A DNA stretch of 64,000 bases from Sphingomonas cannabina (GTDB lineage Bacteria > Pseudomonadota > Alphaproteobacteria > Sphingomonadales > Sphingomonadaceae), in NCBI RefSeq assembly GCF_021391395.1, contig NZ_CP090059.1, forward strand, positions 186,001-250,000, in the 5' to 3' direction. The notes beneath the pieces were generated by a model. It ran no database searches and was not told the DNA's origin. It saw only the letters and a list, made by a program, of their open reading frames with translations. This document shows, piece by piece, positions 34,876-47,457 of this stretch (its first letter is position 1; the number at the start of each line of letters is the position of its first letter). Both the position numbers and the translations under genes were made by a program.

Positions 34876-35253
34876 TCAGCGGGTCGCCTTGACCAGCTCG
34901 ACGGGCTGAAACTGGCCGAGCCCGCAGCTTGCTCCGCGCGTGATGCCGGGGCCGGTGAGGACGGTGATGATGTCCGTCGAGCAGAGCTGTGAGGTCGACA
35001 CCCGGTAGCTGAAGCGCCGCTCGAAGCCGAGCTGCGGGCAGGCGCCGTCGAGCGTGGTGCGGTAGACCTTGTTGCTCCGGGTCACGAAGTCGATCACCTC
35101 GTCGCTCTGGACGCGGCTCTCGCGGATGTCGTTCACCCGGATGCAGTCGACCGGCTTGCCGATGGGCTTGGCCGCGGGGACCGGCTTGTCGCGGCCGAGC
35201 GCGGGGCCGGCGATGGCAAGGATGGCGAGCGCGAACACGGCGCTTCTCATCAC
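34876..35253 (-). CDS. Small secreted protein of unknown function
   Basis: This protein of 125 residues has a Sec signal peptide (AVFALAILAIAGPALG). The mature part includes DCIRVNDIRESRVQSDEVID and YRTTLDGACPQLGFERRFSYR-like strands (split across residues 65-90), and four cysteines that could form two disulphides. Similar small periplasmic proteins are common in sphingomonads. I cannot assign a function. Its start overlaps the nth stop by four bases, so it is probably cotranscribed with nth and dapB. Confidence 0.75.
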   Translation of the reverse strand: MMRSAVFALAILAIAGPALGRDKPVPAAKPIGKPVDCIRVNDIRESRVQSDEVIDFVTRSNKVYRTTLDGACPQLGFERRFSYRVSTSQLCSTDIITVLTGPGITRGASCGLGQFQPVELVKATR

Positions 35254-35930
35254 GGCTCTCCTTTAGCCGCGGCGGATGATGTCTTGCGGGCCGTCGGCGG
35301 CGGGGTCTTGGGCTGGTAGGGGCAGAGGTCGGCGACGATGCAGCGCCAGCACTCGGGCACCCTGGCCTTGCACGTGTATCGGCCGTGCAGGATTAACCAG
35401 TGATGAGCGTGGATGCGGAACGGCTGCGGCACGGTCTTCTCGAGCTTGTGCTCGACCGCGAGCGGGTCCTTGCCGGGGGCTAGGCGGGTACGGTTGCACA
35501 CGCGGAAGATGTGGGTGTCGACCGCGAAGGTCTCCTGCCCGTAGGCCGAGTTCAGGACCACGTTGGCGGTCTTGCGCCCGACTCCGGGCAGCTGCTCCAG
35601 CGCCTCGCGGTCGGCGGGGACCTTCCCGCCGTGGTCACGGATCAGCGCCTCGCTGAGCGCGATCACGTTCTTCGCCTTGGTGTTGTAGAAGTTGATCGTG
35701 CGAATGCGCTCGCGCAGCGTGTCGACACCGAGTGCGGCCATCTTCTCCGGCGTGTCGGCCTCGGCGAACAGCCGCCGCGTCGCTTTATTGACGCCGGCGT
35801 CGGTCATCTGTGCCGACAGCACCACTGCCACCAGCAAGGTGAAGGGATTGGTGTATTCGAGTTCGGTCTCCGGGTGCGGATTGTCGGCGGCAAGGCGCGC
35901 GAAGAACTCGACGACGTCCGCCTTGTTCAA
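35250..35930 (-). CDS. nth: Endonuclease III
   Basis: This DNA glycosylase/AP lyase removes oxidised pyrimidines in base excision repair, 226 residues. The helix-hairpin-helix LPGVGRKTANVVLN contains the catalytic lysine, and the catalytic aspartate is in AVDTHIFRVCNR. The [4Fe-4S] cluster cysteines follow C-x6-C-x2-C-x5-C (CKARVPECWRCIVADLC). Start is taken as TTG at 35930, overlapping the dapB stop (TTGA), because the family N-terminus starts near KADVVEFFARLA. A longer reading begins inside dapB. Confidence 0.94.
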   Translation of the reverse strand: MNKADVVEFFARLAADNPHPETELEYTNPFTLLVAVVLSAQMTDAGVNKATRRLFAEADTPEKMAALGVDTLRERIRTINFYNTKAKNVIALSEALIRDHGGKVPADREALEQLPGVGRKTANVVLNSAYGQETFAVDTHIFRVCNRTRLAPGKDPLAVEHKLEKTVPQPFRIHAHHWLILHGRYTCKARVPECWRCIVADLCPYQPKTPPPTARKTSSAAAKGEP

Positions 35931-36658
35931 AGCCCGAGCACCTCGGCCATGGTGTAGCGGCCCGCAGGCTGCCTCGCGAGCCACAGCGCGGCGGCGATCG
36001 CGCCGCGAGCGAAGATCGCCCGGCTGTCGGCACGGTGGACGAGCTCGATCCGCTCGCCCTCCCCGGCGAAGACGACGCTGTGGTCGCCGATTACCGATCC
36101 GCCGCGAAGGGAGGCGAAGCCGATCGTGCCCTCGCTTCGTGCGCCCGTGATGCCGGAGCGGTCGTAGACCGCCGCCTCGGCGAGCGTAGTGCCACGCCCT
36201 TCCGCCGCCGCGGCGCCGAGCAGCAGCCCGGTGCCGGACGGCGCGTCGACCTTGTGGCGGTGATGCATCTCGGCGATCTCGATGTCCCAGTCGGCCGCGC
36301 CCAGCCGCGCCGCCGCCTCCCGCACCAGCCGCGCGAGCAGGGTAACGCCGAGCGAGGTGTTGCCGGTCTGCAGCACCGCGATCTCCCGCGCCGCCTCGTC
36401 GATCGCGGCGTGGTGCGTCTCGGTGAGGCCGGTGGTGCCGATCACGATCGGCTTGCCGGCGGCGCGGGCGGCGGCGAGATGCGCCTCCACCGCGCGGGCA
36501 CTGGAGAAGTCGACCAGCACGTCCGCCGCCTCGGCGACCAGCGCCGGATCGTCGGTGGCGTCGGCGCCGCCGGCATGGCGCGCACCCATCCCGGCGAGCT
36601 CCGCAGCGATCGCCTGGCCCATGCGGCCGAGGCTGCCGTAGATGCCGATCGCGGTCAC
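35927..36658 (-). CDS. dapB: 4-hydroxy-tetrahydrodipicolinate reductase
   Basis: This NAD(P)H-dependent enzyme catalyses the second committed step of lysine and meso-diaminopimelate synthesis, in the cytoplasm. It has 243 residues. The N-terminal Rossmann motif is GIYGSLGRMGQAIA, GTTGLT marks the dinucleotide domain, and the catalytic region EMHHRHKVDAPSGTG contains the family signature H-H-x-x-K-x-D-x-P-S-G-T. It starts a dapB-nth-secreted protein unit with four-base overlaps. Confidence 0.96.
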   Translation of the reverse strand: MTAIGIYGSLGRMGQAIAAELAGMGARHAGGADATDDPALVAEAADVLVDFSSARAVEAHLAAARAAGKPIVIGTTGLTETHHAAIDEAAREIAVLQTGNTSLGVTLLARLVREAAARLGAADWDIEIAEMHHRHKVDAPSGTGLLLGAAAAEGRGTTLAEAAVYDRSGITGARSEGTIGFASLRGGSVIGDHSVVFAGEGERIELVHRADSRAIFARGAIAAALWLARQPAGRYTMAEVLGL

Positions 36659-36814
36659 TGTACGCCCCTCCCTTCGGTGAAAGTTGACCAGAAAAATTGA
36701 CTAGATTGACTCACCCGATGATCGCGCCCGGCCCGGCGGGACGCGACCCGCATGGCCTGCGCATGGCCCCGCCTCTGGCACAGCTCGACCCGTGTAGGAC
36801 AGCGGAATTTGTGA

Positions 36815-36846
36815 TTGACGGTCCGATAACCTGTTAGTTATATAAC
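36815..36846 (+). promoter_or_regulatory. Promoter and operator of the first ArsR gene
   Basis: A -35 box TTGACG (36815-36820) and -10 box TTATAT (36838-36843) are separated by 17 bases. The -10 is embedded in the perfect palindrome GTTATATAAC (36837-36846). The ATG lies only nine bases beyond the -10 box, so the transcript is probably leaderless. Binding of the repressor at the palindrome would block the -10. Confidence 0.7.
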
Positions 36847-36852
36847 CTATCT

Positions 36853-37203
36853 ATGATAGAAACAGACGCGCTCGACCGTCGTTTCGCCGCGCTCGCCGAT
36901 CCCACCCGACGCGCGATCCTGTCGCGGCTGGCGTTGGGCGAGGCGACCGTGGCGGAGCTCAGCCGCCCCTTCGTGATCAGCCAGCCGGCGATCTCGAAGC
37001 ATCTCAAGGTGCTCGAGGAGGCGGGGCTGATCGCGACCGGCCAGGCGGCGCAGGCGCGTCCGCGCCGGCTCAACGCCCAGGCGCTGGCCGAGACCGTCGC
37101 CTGGGCCGATGGCGTGCGGCGGATGTGGGAGGAGCGGCTCGACCGGCTCGACGCGCTCCTCAGGAACCAGATGAAGGGAGACGACCATGCTGACCGTGAC
37201 TAG
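36853..37203 (+). CDS. ArsR-family regulator (AHSA1-linked)
   Basis: This winged-helix repressor has 116 residues. The family pattern is clear: RRFAALADPTRRAILSRLAL, then the recognition helix QPAISKHLKVLEEAGLI. It lacks the metal-binding cysteine motif of ArsR/SmtB metal sensors, as expected for the subgroup paired with SRPBCC genes. It overlaps the downstream AHSA1 gene by 17 bases, which suggests tight coupling. A palindrome over its promoter suggests autoregulation. Confidence 0.9.
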   Translation: MIETDALDRRFAALADPTRRAILSRLALGEATVAELSRPFVISQPAISKHLKVLEEAGLIATGQAAQARPRRLNAQALAETVAWADGVRRMWEERLDRLDALLRNQMKGDDHADRD

Positions 37204-37699
37204 CCCGGCGCCCGAAGCCGATAGCGACTTCGTCCTCGTCCGGCGGTTCGCCGCGCCGCGCGAGCTGGTATGGCGCGCCTGGACCGACCCGGCGATGCTC
37301 GCCCGGTGGATGGGTCCGGCGGGCTGCGCGGCGACGGTCGAGCATCACGACCTGCGCACCGGCGGCCATACGCTGATCCGGATGGAGATGGGCGAGATGA
37401 CCCTGCGCGCGCGGCTCGGCTGGCGCGACGTCGAGCCGCCGGCGCTGCTCGCCTACGAGCATTCGGCGGGCGATGCCGACGGCAATGTAGTGCGAATGCC
37501 CTTCGACGGCGATTGGCCGCTCAGGCTGATGACCGTGGTCGAGTTCCACGACGAGGGCGCGGCGACCCGGCTCGAGCTGCGCTGGTGGCCGATCGACGCC
37601 AGTGACGCGGAGGCGGCCTATTTCGCCGGCCAGCATGATTCGATGCAGCAGGGCTGGGGCGGCAGCTTCGACAAGCTCGACCGAGTGCTCGCCCGCTGA
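37187..37699 (+). CDS. SRPBCC / AHSA1 domain protein
   Basis: This protein of 170 residues has the AHSA1 pattern: FVLVRRFAAPRELVWRAWTD, MLARWMGP, a GG-H strand block, and a C-terminal helix with QQGWGGSFDKLDRVLA. Proteins of this kind bind lipid-like or aromatic ligands and are very often encoded directly after an ArsR regulator. Ligand unknown. It overlaps the regulator gene. Confidence 0.9.
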   Translation: MLTVTSPAPEADSDFVLVRRFAAPRELVWRAWTDPAMLARWMGPAGCAATVEHHDLRTGGHTLIRMEMGEMTLRARLGWRDVEPPALLAYEHSAGDADGNVVRMPFDGDWPLRLMTVVEFHDEGAATRLELRWWPIDASDAEAAYFAGQHDSMQQGWGGSFDKLDRVLAR

Positions 37700-37741
37700 A
37701 GCCGATGGCGGGCGCGGCGGCGAGGCGCTAAGCCCGCGGCC

Positions 37742-38443
37742 ATGTCCGAGCTTCGCAACATCGTCGTGCTCACCGGCGCCGGCATCTCGGCGGAAAGCGG
37801 CCTCGCCACCTTCCGGGGGCCGGGCGGGCTGTGGGAAGGGCATCGCGTCGAGGACGTGTGCACGCCGGAGGCGCTGGCGCGCGATCCGGCACTGGTACAT
37901 CGTTTCTACGATCTCAGGCGCGAGGCGCTGGAACGGGTCGAGCCCAATGCCGCGCACGAGGCCTTGGCGCGGCTCGATGCCGAATGGCCGGGCGAGCTGC
38001 TGATCGTCACGCAGAACGTCGACGACCTCCACGAGCGCGCCGGCGCCAAGCGGCTGCTGCACATGCACGGCGAGCTCAATTCGGCGCTGTGCGCGGCCTG
38101 CGGCGAGCGGCAGGCGTGGCGCGGATCGCTGCCGCCGGGCACGGATTGCGACGCCTGCGGGCGGTCGGCGCTGCGGCCCGACATCGTCTTCTTTGGCGAG
38201 ATGCCCTATGAGATGGAGGCGATCGACCGCGCGCTCGCCCGCGCCGACCTGTTCGTGTCGATCGGCACCTCCGGCGCCGTCTACCCCGCGGCCGGTTTTG
38301 TCCGGACGGCGCGCTATCACGGTGCCGACACGCTGGAGCTCAACCTCGAGCCGTCCGAAGGCAGCGTCTACTTCGCGGAGAGCCGGATGGGACCGGCGGG
38401 CGTGCTGGTGCCGACGTGGGTGGATGAGGTGCTGGCGGATTAG
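37742..38443 (+). CDS. cobB: Sirtuin NAD-dependent deacylase
   Basis: This enzyme removes acyl groups from lysine residues using NAD+, 233 residues. Signatures: GAGISAESGLATFRG, TQNVDDLHERAG with the catalytic histidine in LHMHGEL, a zinc ribbon with Cys pairs (CAACG and CDACG), and RPDIVFFGEMP. The FYDLRR segment gives the Tyr-x-x-Arg pair of class III sirtuins, which favour succinyl and other acidic acyl groups. Likely role: regulation of metabolic enzymes by deacylation. It is followed by a REPIN. Confidence 0.93.
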   Translation: MSELRNIVVLTGAGISAESGLATFRGPGGLWEGHRVEDVCTPEALARDPALVHRFYDLRREALERVEPNAAHEALARLDAEWPGELLIVTQNVDDLHERAGAKRLLHMHGELNSALCAACGERQAWRGSLPPGTDCDACGRSALRPDIVFFGEMPYEMEAIDRALARADLFVSIGTSGAVYPAAGFVRTARYHGADTLELNLEPSEGSVYFAESRMGPAGVLVPTWVDEVLAD

Positions 38444-38475
38444 CGTTCCGCCCGGTTCAGACCGAAAAAGTGTCG

Positions 38476-38550
38476 GTGCTCCTGCGAAGGCAGGAGCCCT
38501 GGCCGCAAGCGCCTACCCATGATCCAGGGCTCCTGCCTTCGCAGGAGCAC
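38476..38550. repeat. REPIN: two inverted REP sequences
   Basis: A 27-bp perfect inverted repeat (38476-38502 with 38524-38550) surrounds a 21-bp spacer. The repeated core is CTCCTGCGAAGGCAGGAG, itself palindromic and of the type scattered through sphingomonad genomes. It sits between two converging genes, a usual REPIN position. Such elements are mobilised by a RAYT transposase, which is not in this window. Confidence 0.85.
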
Positions 38551-38574
38551 GGTCTCCCAACAAGGAGGGCGGTG

Positions 38575-39060
38575 CTAGGCGGCCGCGTCCAGCGTCAGCG
38601 CCATGAACAGCGAGCACGGCGTCGGCTCGTAATAGGCGGGGATCCGGCGGAAGCCCATCGCCTCGTACATGGCGATCGCCGCGGTCATCGACGGCAGAGT
38701 GTCCAGCCGGAGCTCACGATAGCCGCGCTCGCGCGCTGCGCCGATCGCCGCCTCCGCCAGCGCGCGGCCGAGCCCGAGGCCGCGCGCGGCGGGGACGAGA
38801 TAGAGGCGCTTCATCTCGCAGACGCCCTCCTCCGCCAGCGGCCGCACGCCGACGCAGCCGAGCGGTTCACCCCCGGCGTTGCGGGCGAGCAGCAGCGCTC
38901 CGCGCGGCGGCGCATAGCTGCCCGGCAGGCCGGTGAGCTCGGCGGCGAAGTTCTGGTAACCCAAGTCGACCGGCAAGGATGCCGCATAATCCTCGAACAG
39001 CCTTGCGACCGTTCGCAAGTCGTTGTCGCCGACCGCCGGTTCGATGCGAAAGCCGGTCAC
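38575..39060 (-). CDS. GNAT-family N-acetyltransferase
   Basis: This protein of 161 residues has the GNAT acetyl-CoA-binding motif A in MKRLYLVPAARGLGLGRALA and a C-terminal AIAMYEAMGFRRIPAYY motif. The N-terminal strand EDYAASLPVDLGYQNF and CVGVRPLAEEGVCEMKRLYL are typical of the RimI-like/YhbS-like subgroup. Substrate unknown. Its start overlaps the stop of the CitE-like gene. Confidence 0.92.
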   Translation of the reverse strand: MTGFRIEPAVGDNDLRTVARLFEDYAASLPVDLGYQNFAAELTGLPGSYAPPRGALLLARNAGGEPLGCVGVRPLAEEGVCEMKRLYLVPAARGLGLGRALAEAAIGAARERGYRELRLDTLPSMTAAIAMYEAMGFRRIPAYYEPTPCSLFMALTLDAAA

Positions 39061-39923
39061 GACCGCGCCACCGCCTCCTCACCTGCCCGCGCCAGCACGC
39101 GCTCGGCCTGGAGCAGATGCGGCCGGTCGATCATCCTGCCGTCAAGGCTGAGCACGCCGGCGCCGGGATGCTCGGCGAACGCCTCCACCACGACGCGGGC
39201 GTGGGCGACCGCCTCGGCCGAGGGAGTGAAGGCAGCGTTGATCACCGGCACCTGCATCGGATGCAGCGCCATCATGCCGATGAAGCCGTCGCGCGCACCG
39301 CGGGCGGCATAGGCGGCGAGACCGTCGAGGTCACGAAACGCCGGATAGACCGTCTCGATCGGCGCCACCCCGGCGGCCGCGGCACCGAACAGGGTGAAGG
39401 CACGCGCCACCTCATAGGGCGGCGTGTAGCGGCCGTCCGCGTCACGGCTGGTCTCGGCGCCGATTGCGGCGGGCAGGTCCTCCGCTCCCCAGGTGAGCCC
39501 GGCGAGCCGCGCCGCCTGTGCGCCATAGGTGCCGAGCTGGAAGATCGCATTGGCGGTCTCGGTCGCGATCGGCAGGATCAGCGCGGTCTCGTTGCCGCGC
39601 CGCTCGAGCCGCGCGGCGAGATCGGCGACCGAGATCGCGCCCTCCGCCTTGGGCAGCACGATGCCGTCGGGGCTGAGCCGCGCCACCGCATCGAGGTCGA
39701 GGTCCGCCATCAGCGTGTCGAGCGGGTTGATGCGGACATAGGCCGGCACCGCGCGCGGTTCGCCGAGATAGGCCGCCACCGCCTCGCGCGCGGCGGTTTT
39801 GGATTCGAGCGCGACCGAATCCTCCAGGTCGAGGATCAGCGCATCGGCACCCGACGCGGCAGCCTTGGCGAAGCGCTCGGGCCGGTCGCCCGGCACGAAC
39901 AGAAGCGAGCGGAGGCGGGTCAT
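39057..39923 (-). CDS. CitE-like HpcH/HpaI lyase
   Basis: This protein of 288 residues belongs to the citrate lyase beta/HpcH family. Hallmarks: LRSLLFVPGDRPERFAKAA, DALILDLEDSVA with the metal-binding acid residues, YVRINPLDT, VLPKAEG and LTWGAEDLPAAIGA. Stand-alone CitE-like proteins cleave or transfer CoA thioesters such as malyl- or citramalyl-CoA, not citrate lyase proper because no partners are nearby. Start 39923 gives the family N-terminus. The substrate cannot be determined here. Confidence 0.9.
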   Translation of the reverse strand: MTRLRSLLFVPGDRPERFAKAAASGADALILDLEDSVALESKTAAREAVAAYLGEPRAVPAYVRINPLDTLMADLDLDAVARLSPDGIVLPKAEGAISVADLAARLERRGNETALILPIATETANAIFQLGTYGAQAARLAGLTWGAEDLPAAIGAETSRDADGRYTPPYEVARAFTLFGAAAAGVAPIETVYPAFRDLDGLAAYAARGARDGFIGMMALHPMQVPVINAAFTPSAEAVAHARVVVEAFAEHPGAGVLSLDGRMIDRPHLLQAERVLARAGEEAVARS

Positions 39924-39967
39924 GGCGACCGGATTAGGAGCCTTGGCCGGCCGGGTCCACCCGCCCG

Positions 39968-44563
<4,596 letters not shown>

Positions 44564-44583
<20 letters not shown>

Positions 44584-44836
44584 CCGCGACGCCAACCGCT
44601 ACGAACTGGTCGAGGAAGGGCACAAGGCAGTGGCGGCCTACAAGCTGTCGGGCGACATGATCACCTTCACCCATACGGTGGTGCCGCAGGAGCTGCAGGG
44701 CCGCGGCGTCGCCAGCCGCCTGATCAAGGCCGCGCTCGACGACGTCCGCGCGCGCGGACTGAAGGTGGTGGCGCAATGCCCGTTCGTCGCCGCCTATATC
44801 GAACGGCACCCGGAGGAACGCGACCTGCTCGCCTGA
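44564..44836 (+). CDS. Small GNAT-like acetyltransferase (YjdJ type)
   Basis: This protein of 90 residues matches the short GNAT subgroup that binds acetyl-CoA with the motif VVPQELQGRGVASRLIKAA and ends with VVAQCPFVAAYIERHPE. Members of this group are often annotated as YjdJ-like acetyltransferases with unknown substrates. The reading frame starts 20 bases before the esterase stop. It is followed directly by the exporter gene. Confidence 0.9.
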
Positions 44837-44885
44837 ACCGGAAGGGGTGACCTGCCGCCCCGTCTCTGCCATGGGGCGGCGGATC

Positions 44886-46109
44886 ATGGAGCAGCCGCAT
44901 CACATCAGCGCGAATCGCGCGCCGATCGCGTTCGTCGAATTCGTCGTGCTGATTGCGGCGATGATGGCGACGGGCGCGATCGGCATCGACACGATGCTGC
45001 CGGCGCTGCCGACCATCGGCCATGATCTCGGCGCGGCGCAGCGAGACCTGCCGCTGATCATCGTCATGTTCTCCGCCGGCTTCGGCGTGGCGCAGCTCGT
45101 CCACGGGCCGCTGTCGGACCGGTTCGGGCGGCGCCCGGTGCTGCTCGGGTCGCTCGGGCTCTACGTCGTCATGAACCTGCTCTGCGCGGTGGCGGGGAGC
45201 CTGGAGCTGCTGCTGATCGCGCGGGTATGCGGCGGGCTCGCCATCGCGGCGACCCGCGTGGTGACGGTGGCGCTGATCCGCGACTGTTTCGTCGGGCGCG
45301 CGATGGCGAGGGTCAGCAGCCTGGCGGTGATGACCTTCATGATCTTCCCGATCATCGCACCGAGCATCGGCCAGCTCATCCTGACGATGGGATCGTGGCG
45401 GCTGATCTTCCACGTCATCGCCGGAACGAGCCTGATCGTCGCGATCTGGTTCGCGTTGAGGATGCCGGAGACGCTCGCGCCCGAGCATCGCGTACCGCTC
45501 GAATGGAAGCGGCTCGTCGCCAACTGGCGGCTGACGCTGAGCGATCGCCAGTCGGTCGGCTATGCGGGGGCAGTGATCGGGCTGCAGGGTGCGCTGTTCG
45601 GCTATATCACCAGCATCCAGCCGATCGTTGCGGAAGTGTTCGGCGAGCCCGATCGGCTCGGCATCGTGTTCGCGGGCTGCGCGGTGGTGATGGCATGCGG
45701 CAACCTGCTCAACTCGCGGATCGTGATGTGGCTGGGCATGCGGCGCATCTCGCACGGCGCGATGCTGCTGCTGATCGTCGTCGCCTCGACCAGCCTGGCG
45801 ATCGAGGCGCTCGGGTGGGAGACGCTGTGGCTGTTCGTCGTGCTCCAGTCGATCACCATGGCCTGCTTCGGCCTGGCGGCATCGAACTGCTCGGCAATGG
45901 CGATGGCCAACATGGGCGATATCGCCGGTACCGCGTCAAGCCTGCAGGGCTTCGTGGTGACCACCGGCGGCGCGATCATCGGCGGACTGATCGGCCGCGC
46001 CTTCGACGGGACGACGACGCCGCTGCACCTCGGCTTCCTCACCGCCGGCATCGTCGCGCTCGCACTCGCCGCGATCGTCGAGCGCGGAAGGCTGTTCCAG
46101 CCAAGCTGA
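44886..46109 (+). CDS. Bcr/CflA-type multidrug exporter (MFS)
   Basis: This proton-driven drug exporter of about 407 residues has twelve hydrophobic segments. The MFS motif A is GPLSDRFGRRPVLL after the second helix. The N-terminus (VVLIAAMMATGAIGIDTMLP) is typical of the Bcr/CflA drug:H+ antiporter 1 family. Start 44886 (MEQPHHIS) is preceded by a plausible ribosome site, and shorter upstream alternatives exist. Substrates cannot be read from sequence. Confidence 0.9.
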   Translation: MEQPHHISANRAPIAFVEFVVLIAAMMATGAIGIDTMLPALPTIGHDLGAAQRDLPLIIVMFSAGFGVAQLVHGPLSDRFGRRPVLLGSLGLYVVMNLLCAVAGSLELLLIARVCGGLAIAATRVVTVALIRDCFVGRAMARVSSLAVMTFMIFPIIAPSIGQLILTMGSWRLIFHVIAGTSLIVAIWFALRMPETLAPEHRVPLEWKRLVANWRLTLSDRQSVGYAGAVIGLQGALFGYITSIQPIVAEVFGEPDRLGIVFAGCAVVMACGNLLNSRIVMWLGMRRISHGAMLLLIVVASTSLAIEALGWETLWLFVVLQSITMACFGLAASNCSAMAMANMGDIAGTASSLQGFVVTTGGAIIGGLIGRAFDGTTTPLHLGFLTAGIVALALAAIVERGRLFQPS

Positions 46110-46173
46110 GCTGTCCCGACGGGAACCGTCAGGCTATAATCGCCGTTCGCACGGACAGAAACGGAGGTGCGCA

Positions 46174-46518
46174 ATGGGCGGTCATCAGGTTCCGGAGCAG
46201 GGCCCCAACGACGACGGCTATGACGAGGACGGCTACGACGAGAGCCAGCGCGCGGAGATCCTCGAGGCGACGCGCGACGGGCCGAGCGACGGCACCATCC
46301 TGACCGACCTCGCGCCGGACCTGGGGGAGGATCCGCTCGACGATGACGATACCGACGATCTCGAGATGGAGGCGACCGACCTCGCCGAGGAGGATGAGGA
46401 TATCCTCCAGGATGAGGAGGACATGGCGGAGGATTCGCTCCAGGAGGACTTCGAGAGCGACGCCGAGGACCTGGACGAAGAGCTCGACGACGGCGACGAT
46501 ACCGCGCTTCGTCCTTGA
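46174..46518 (+). CDS. Highly acidic protein of unknown function
   Basis: This protein of 114 residues is strongly acidic, with long runs of Asp and Glu (for example [20 protein letters not shown]) and almost no basic residues after position 30. An AGGAGGT ribosome site precedes the ATG. It has no signal peptide or membrane segment and no domain I recognise. Acidity of this kind could mean a nucleic-acid mimic, a chaperone or a metal-binding protein. The neighbouring genes give no clue. Confidence 0.65.
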   Translation: MGGHQVPEQGPNDDGYDEDGYDESQRAEILEATRDGPSDGTILTDLAPDLGEDPLDDDDTDDLEMEATDLAEEDEDILQDEEDMAEDSLQEDFESDAEDLDEELDDGDDTALRP

Positions 46519-46550
46519 TTCGATCGACGTCGGGCGCAGCATCCCGCGCC

Positions 46551-46674
46551 ATGGCCAACGATCTGCGCATCGACGCCTATATCGCGCGGCAGGCGGATTT
46601 CGCCCGTCCGATTCTCGTCCGGCTGCGCGAGCGGGTCTACACCTGCTGCCCGGAGGTCAAGGAATTGGGTACGC
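46551..46674 (+). pseudogene. DUF1801 domain remnant, 5' part only
   Basis: The frame begins [20 protein letters not shown] and reaches CCPEVKE, which is the start of a DUF1801 (YdhG-like) protein, then loses the family pattern (the next block, normally with a Trp-Gly-Met-Pro motif, is missing). The following bases belong to the VOC gene. A deletion has probably fused the start of one gene to the region just before the next. Confidence 0.7.
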
Positions 46675-46714
46675 CGGCCTGGCGGCGATCCGACCGAGGC
46701 GCTATGCACGGGCA

Positions 46715-47137
46715 GTGCCCGCCTTGCGCCCATTCCACCTCGCCTTTCCGGTTCACGACATCGCCGAGGCCCGGCGCTTCTATGGCGGCATCCTCGGCTG
46801 CCCTGAAGGGCGGTCGGCCGAGCATTGGATCGACTTCGACCTCTACGGGCACCAGATCGTCGCGCATCTCGACCCGGCTGCGAAACCGGTGATGGTGGAG
46901 AATCCGGTCGATGGTCACGACGTGCCGGTGCCGCATTTCGGCGTGGTGCTGACGATGGCGGATTGGCAGGCGCTTGCCGAGCGGGTGAGGGCGGCCGGGA
47001 TCGCCTTCGGCATCGCACCCCACATCCGCTTCAAGGGTCAGCCGGGCGAGCAGGCGACGATGTTCTTCCGCGATCCCAGCGGCAACGCGCTCGAGTTCAA
47101 GGCGTTCGCCGACGACGCGATGCTGTTCGCGACATGA
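46715..47137 (+). CDS. VOC-family protein
   Basis: This metal-dependent glyoxalase/dioxygenase-type protein has 140 residues. Start is taken as GTG at 46715, giving [20 protein letters not shown], the typical N-terminal strand with the first metal-ligand histidine. The second half shows [18 protein letters not shown] and ends with [14 protein letters not shown], with a metal-ligand glutamate. The substrate is unknown. Its stop overlaps the next gene (ATGA). Confidence 0.85.
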   Translation: MPALRPFHLAFPVHDIAEARRFYGGILGCPEGRSAEHWIDFDLYGHQIVAHLDPAAKPVMVENPVDGHDVPVPHFGVVLTMADWQALAERVRAAGIAFGIAPHIRFKGQPGEQATMFFRDPSGNALEFKAFADDAMLFAT

Positions 47138-47436
47138 CCGAGCCGATCGCGATCGACATTCCGCACAAGCTGGGCCGCGACGGCGCGCGAACGCGGATCG
47201 AGCAGGGGACGGGACGGCTCGCCGAGTTCATTCCCGGCGGCATGATCACCGAGCAGCGCTGGGAGGAGGACACGCTACACCTCGCGGTCGAGGCGCTCGG
47301 CCAGCGCGTCGTCAGCCGGATCGCGGTCGAGGAGGCGAGAGTCCACGCCGAGTTCGACCTGCCGCCGATGCTGGCGCTGTTCGCCGAGAAGATCCGCGCC
47401 AAGCTGACGAGGGACGTGCCCAAGCTGCTCGAATGA
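47134..47436 (+). CDS. Polyhydroxyalkanoic-acid-system-like protein
   Basis: This small protein of 100 residues resembles the PHA-granule-region family: [20 protein letters not shown] at the N-terminus, then [20 protein letters not shown] and [15 protein letters not shown] at the end. Family members occur near polyhydroxyalkanoate genes in some bacteria, but none are here, so the name says little about function. It is coupled to the VOC gene. Confidence 0.8.
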   Translation: MTEPIAIDIPHKLGRDGARTRIEQGTGRLAEFIPGGMITEQRWEEDTLHLAVEALGQRVVSRIAVEEARVHAEFDLPPMLALFAEKIRAKLTRDVPKLLE

Positions 47437-47457
47437 GCGGGGGGAAGCCGTTTCCCG

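Noticed and set aside
36684..36710. Three TTGAC copies upstream of dapB
   Set aside because: Spacings of 13 and 9 bases give no consistent promoter or operator; probably chance in a short A/T-rich stretch.
44724..45755. 343-codon minus-strand frame opposite the MFS exporter
   Set aside because: No motif, and composition (His/Asp/Arg-rich) is that of a reversed membrane protein.
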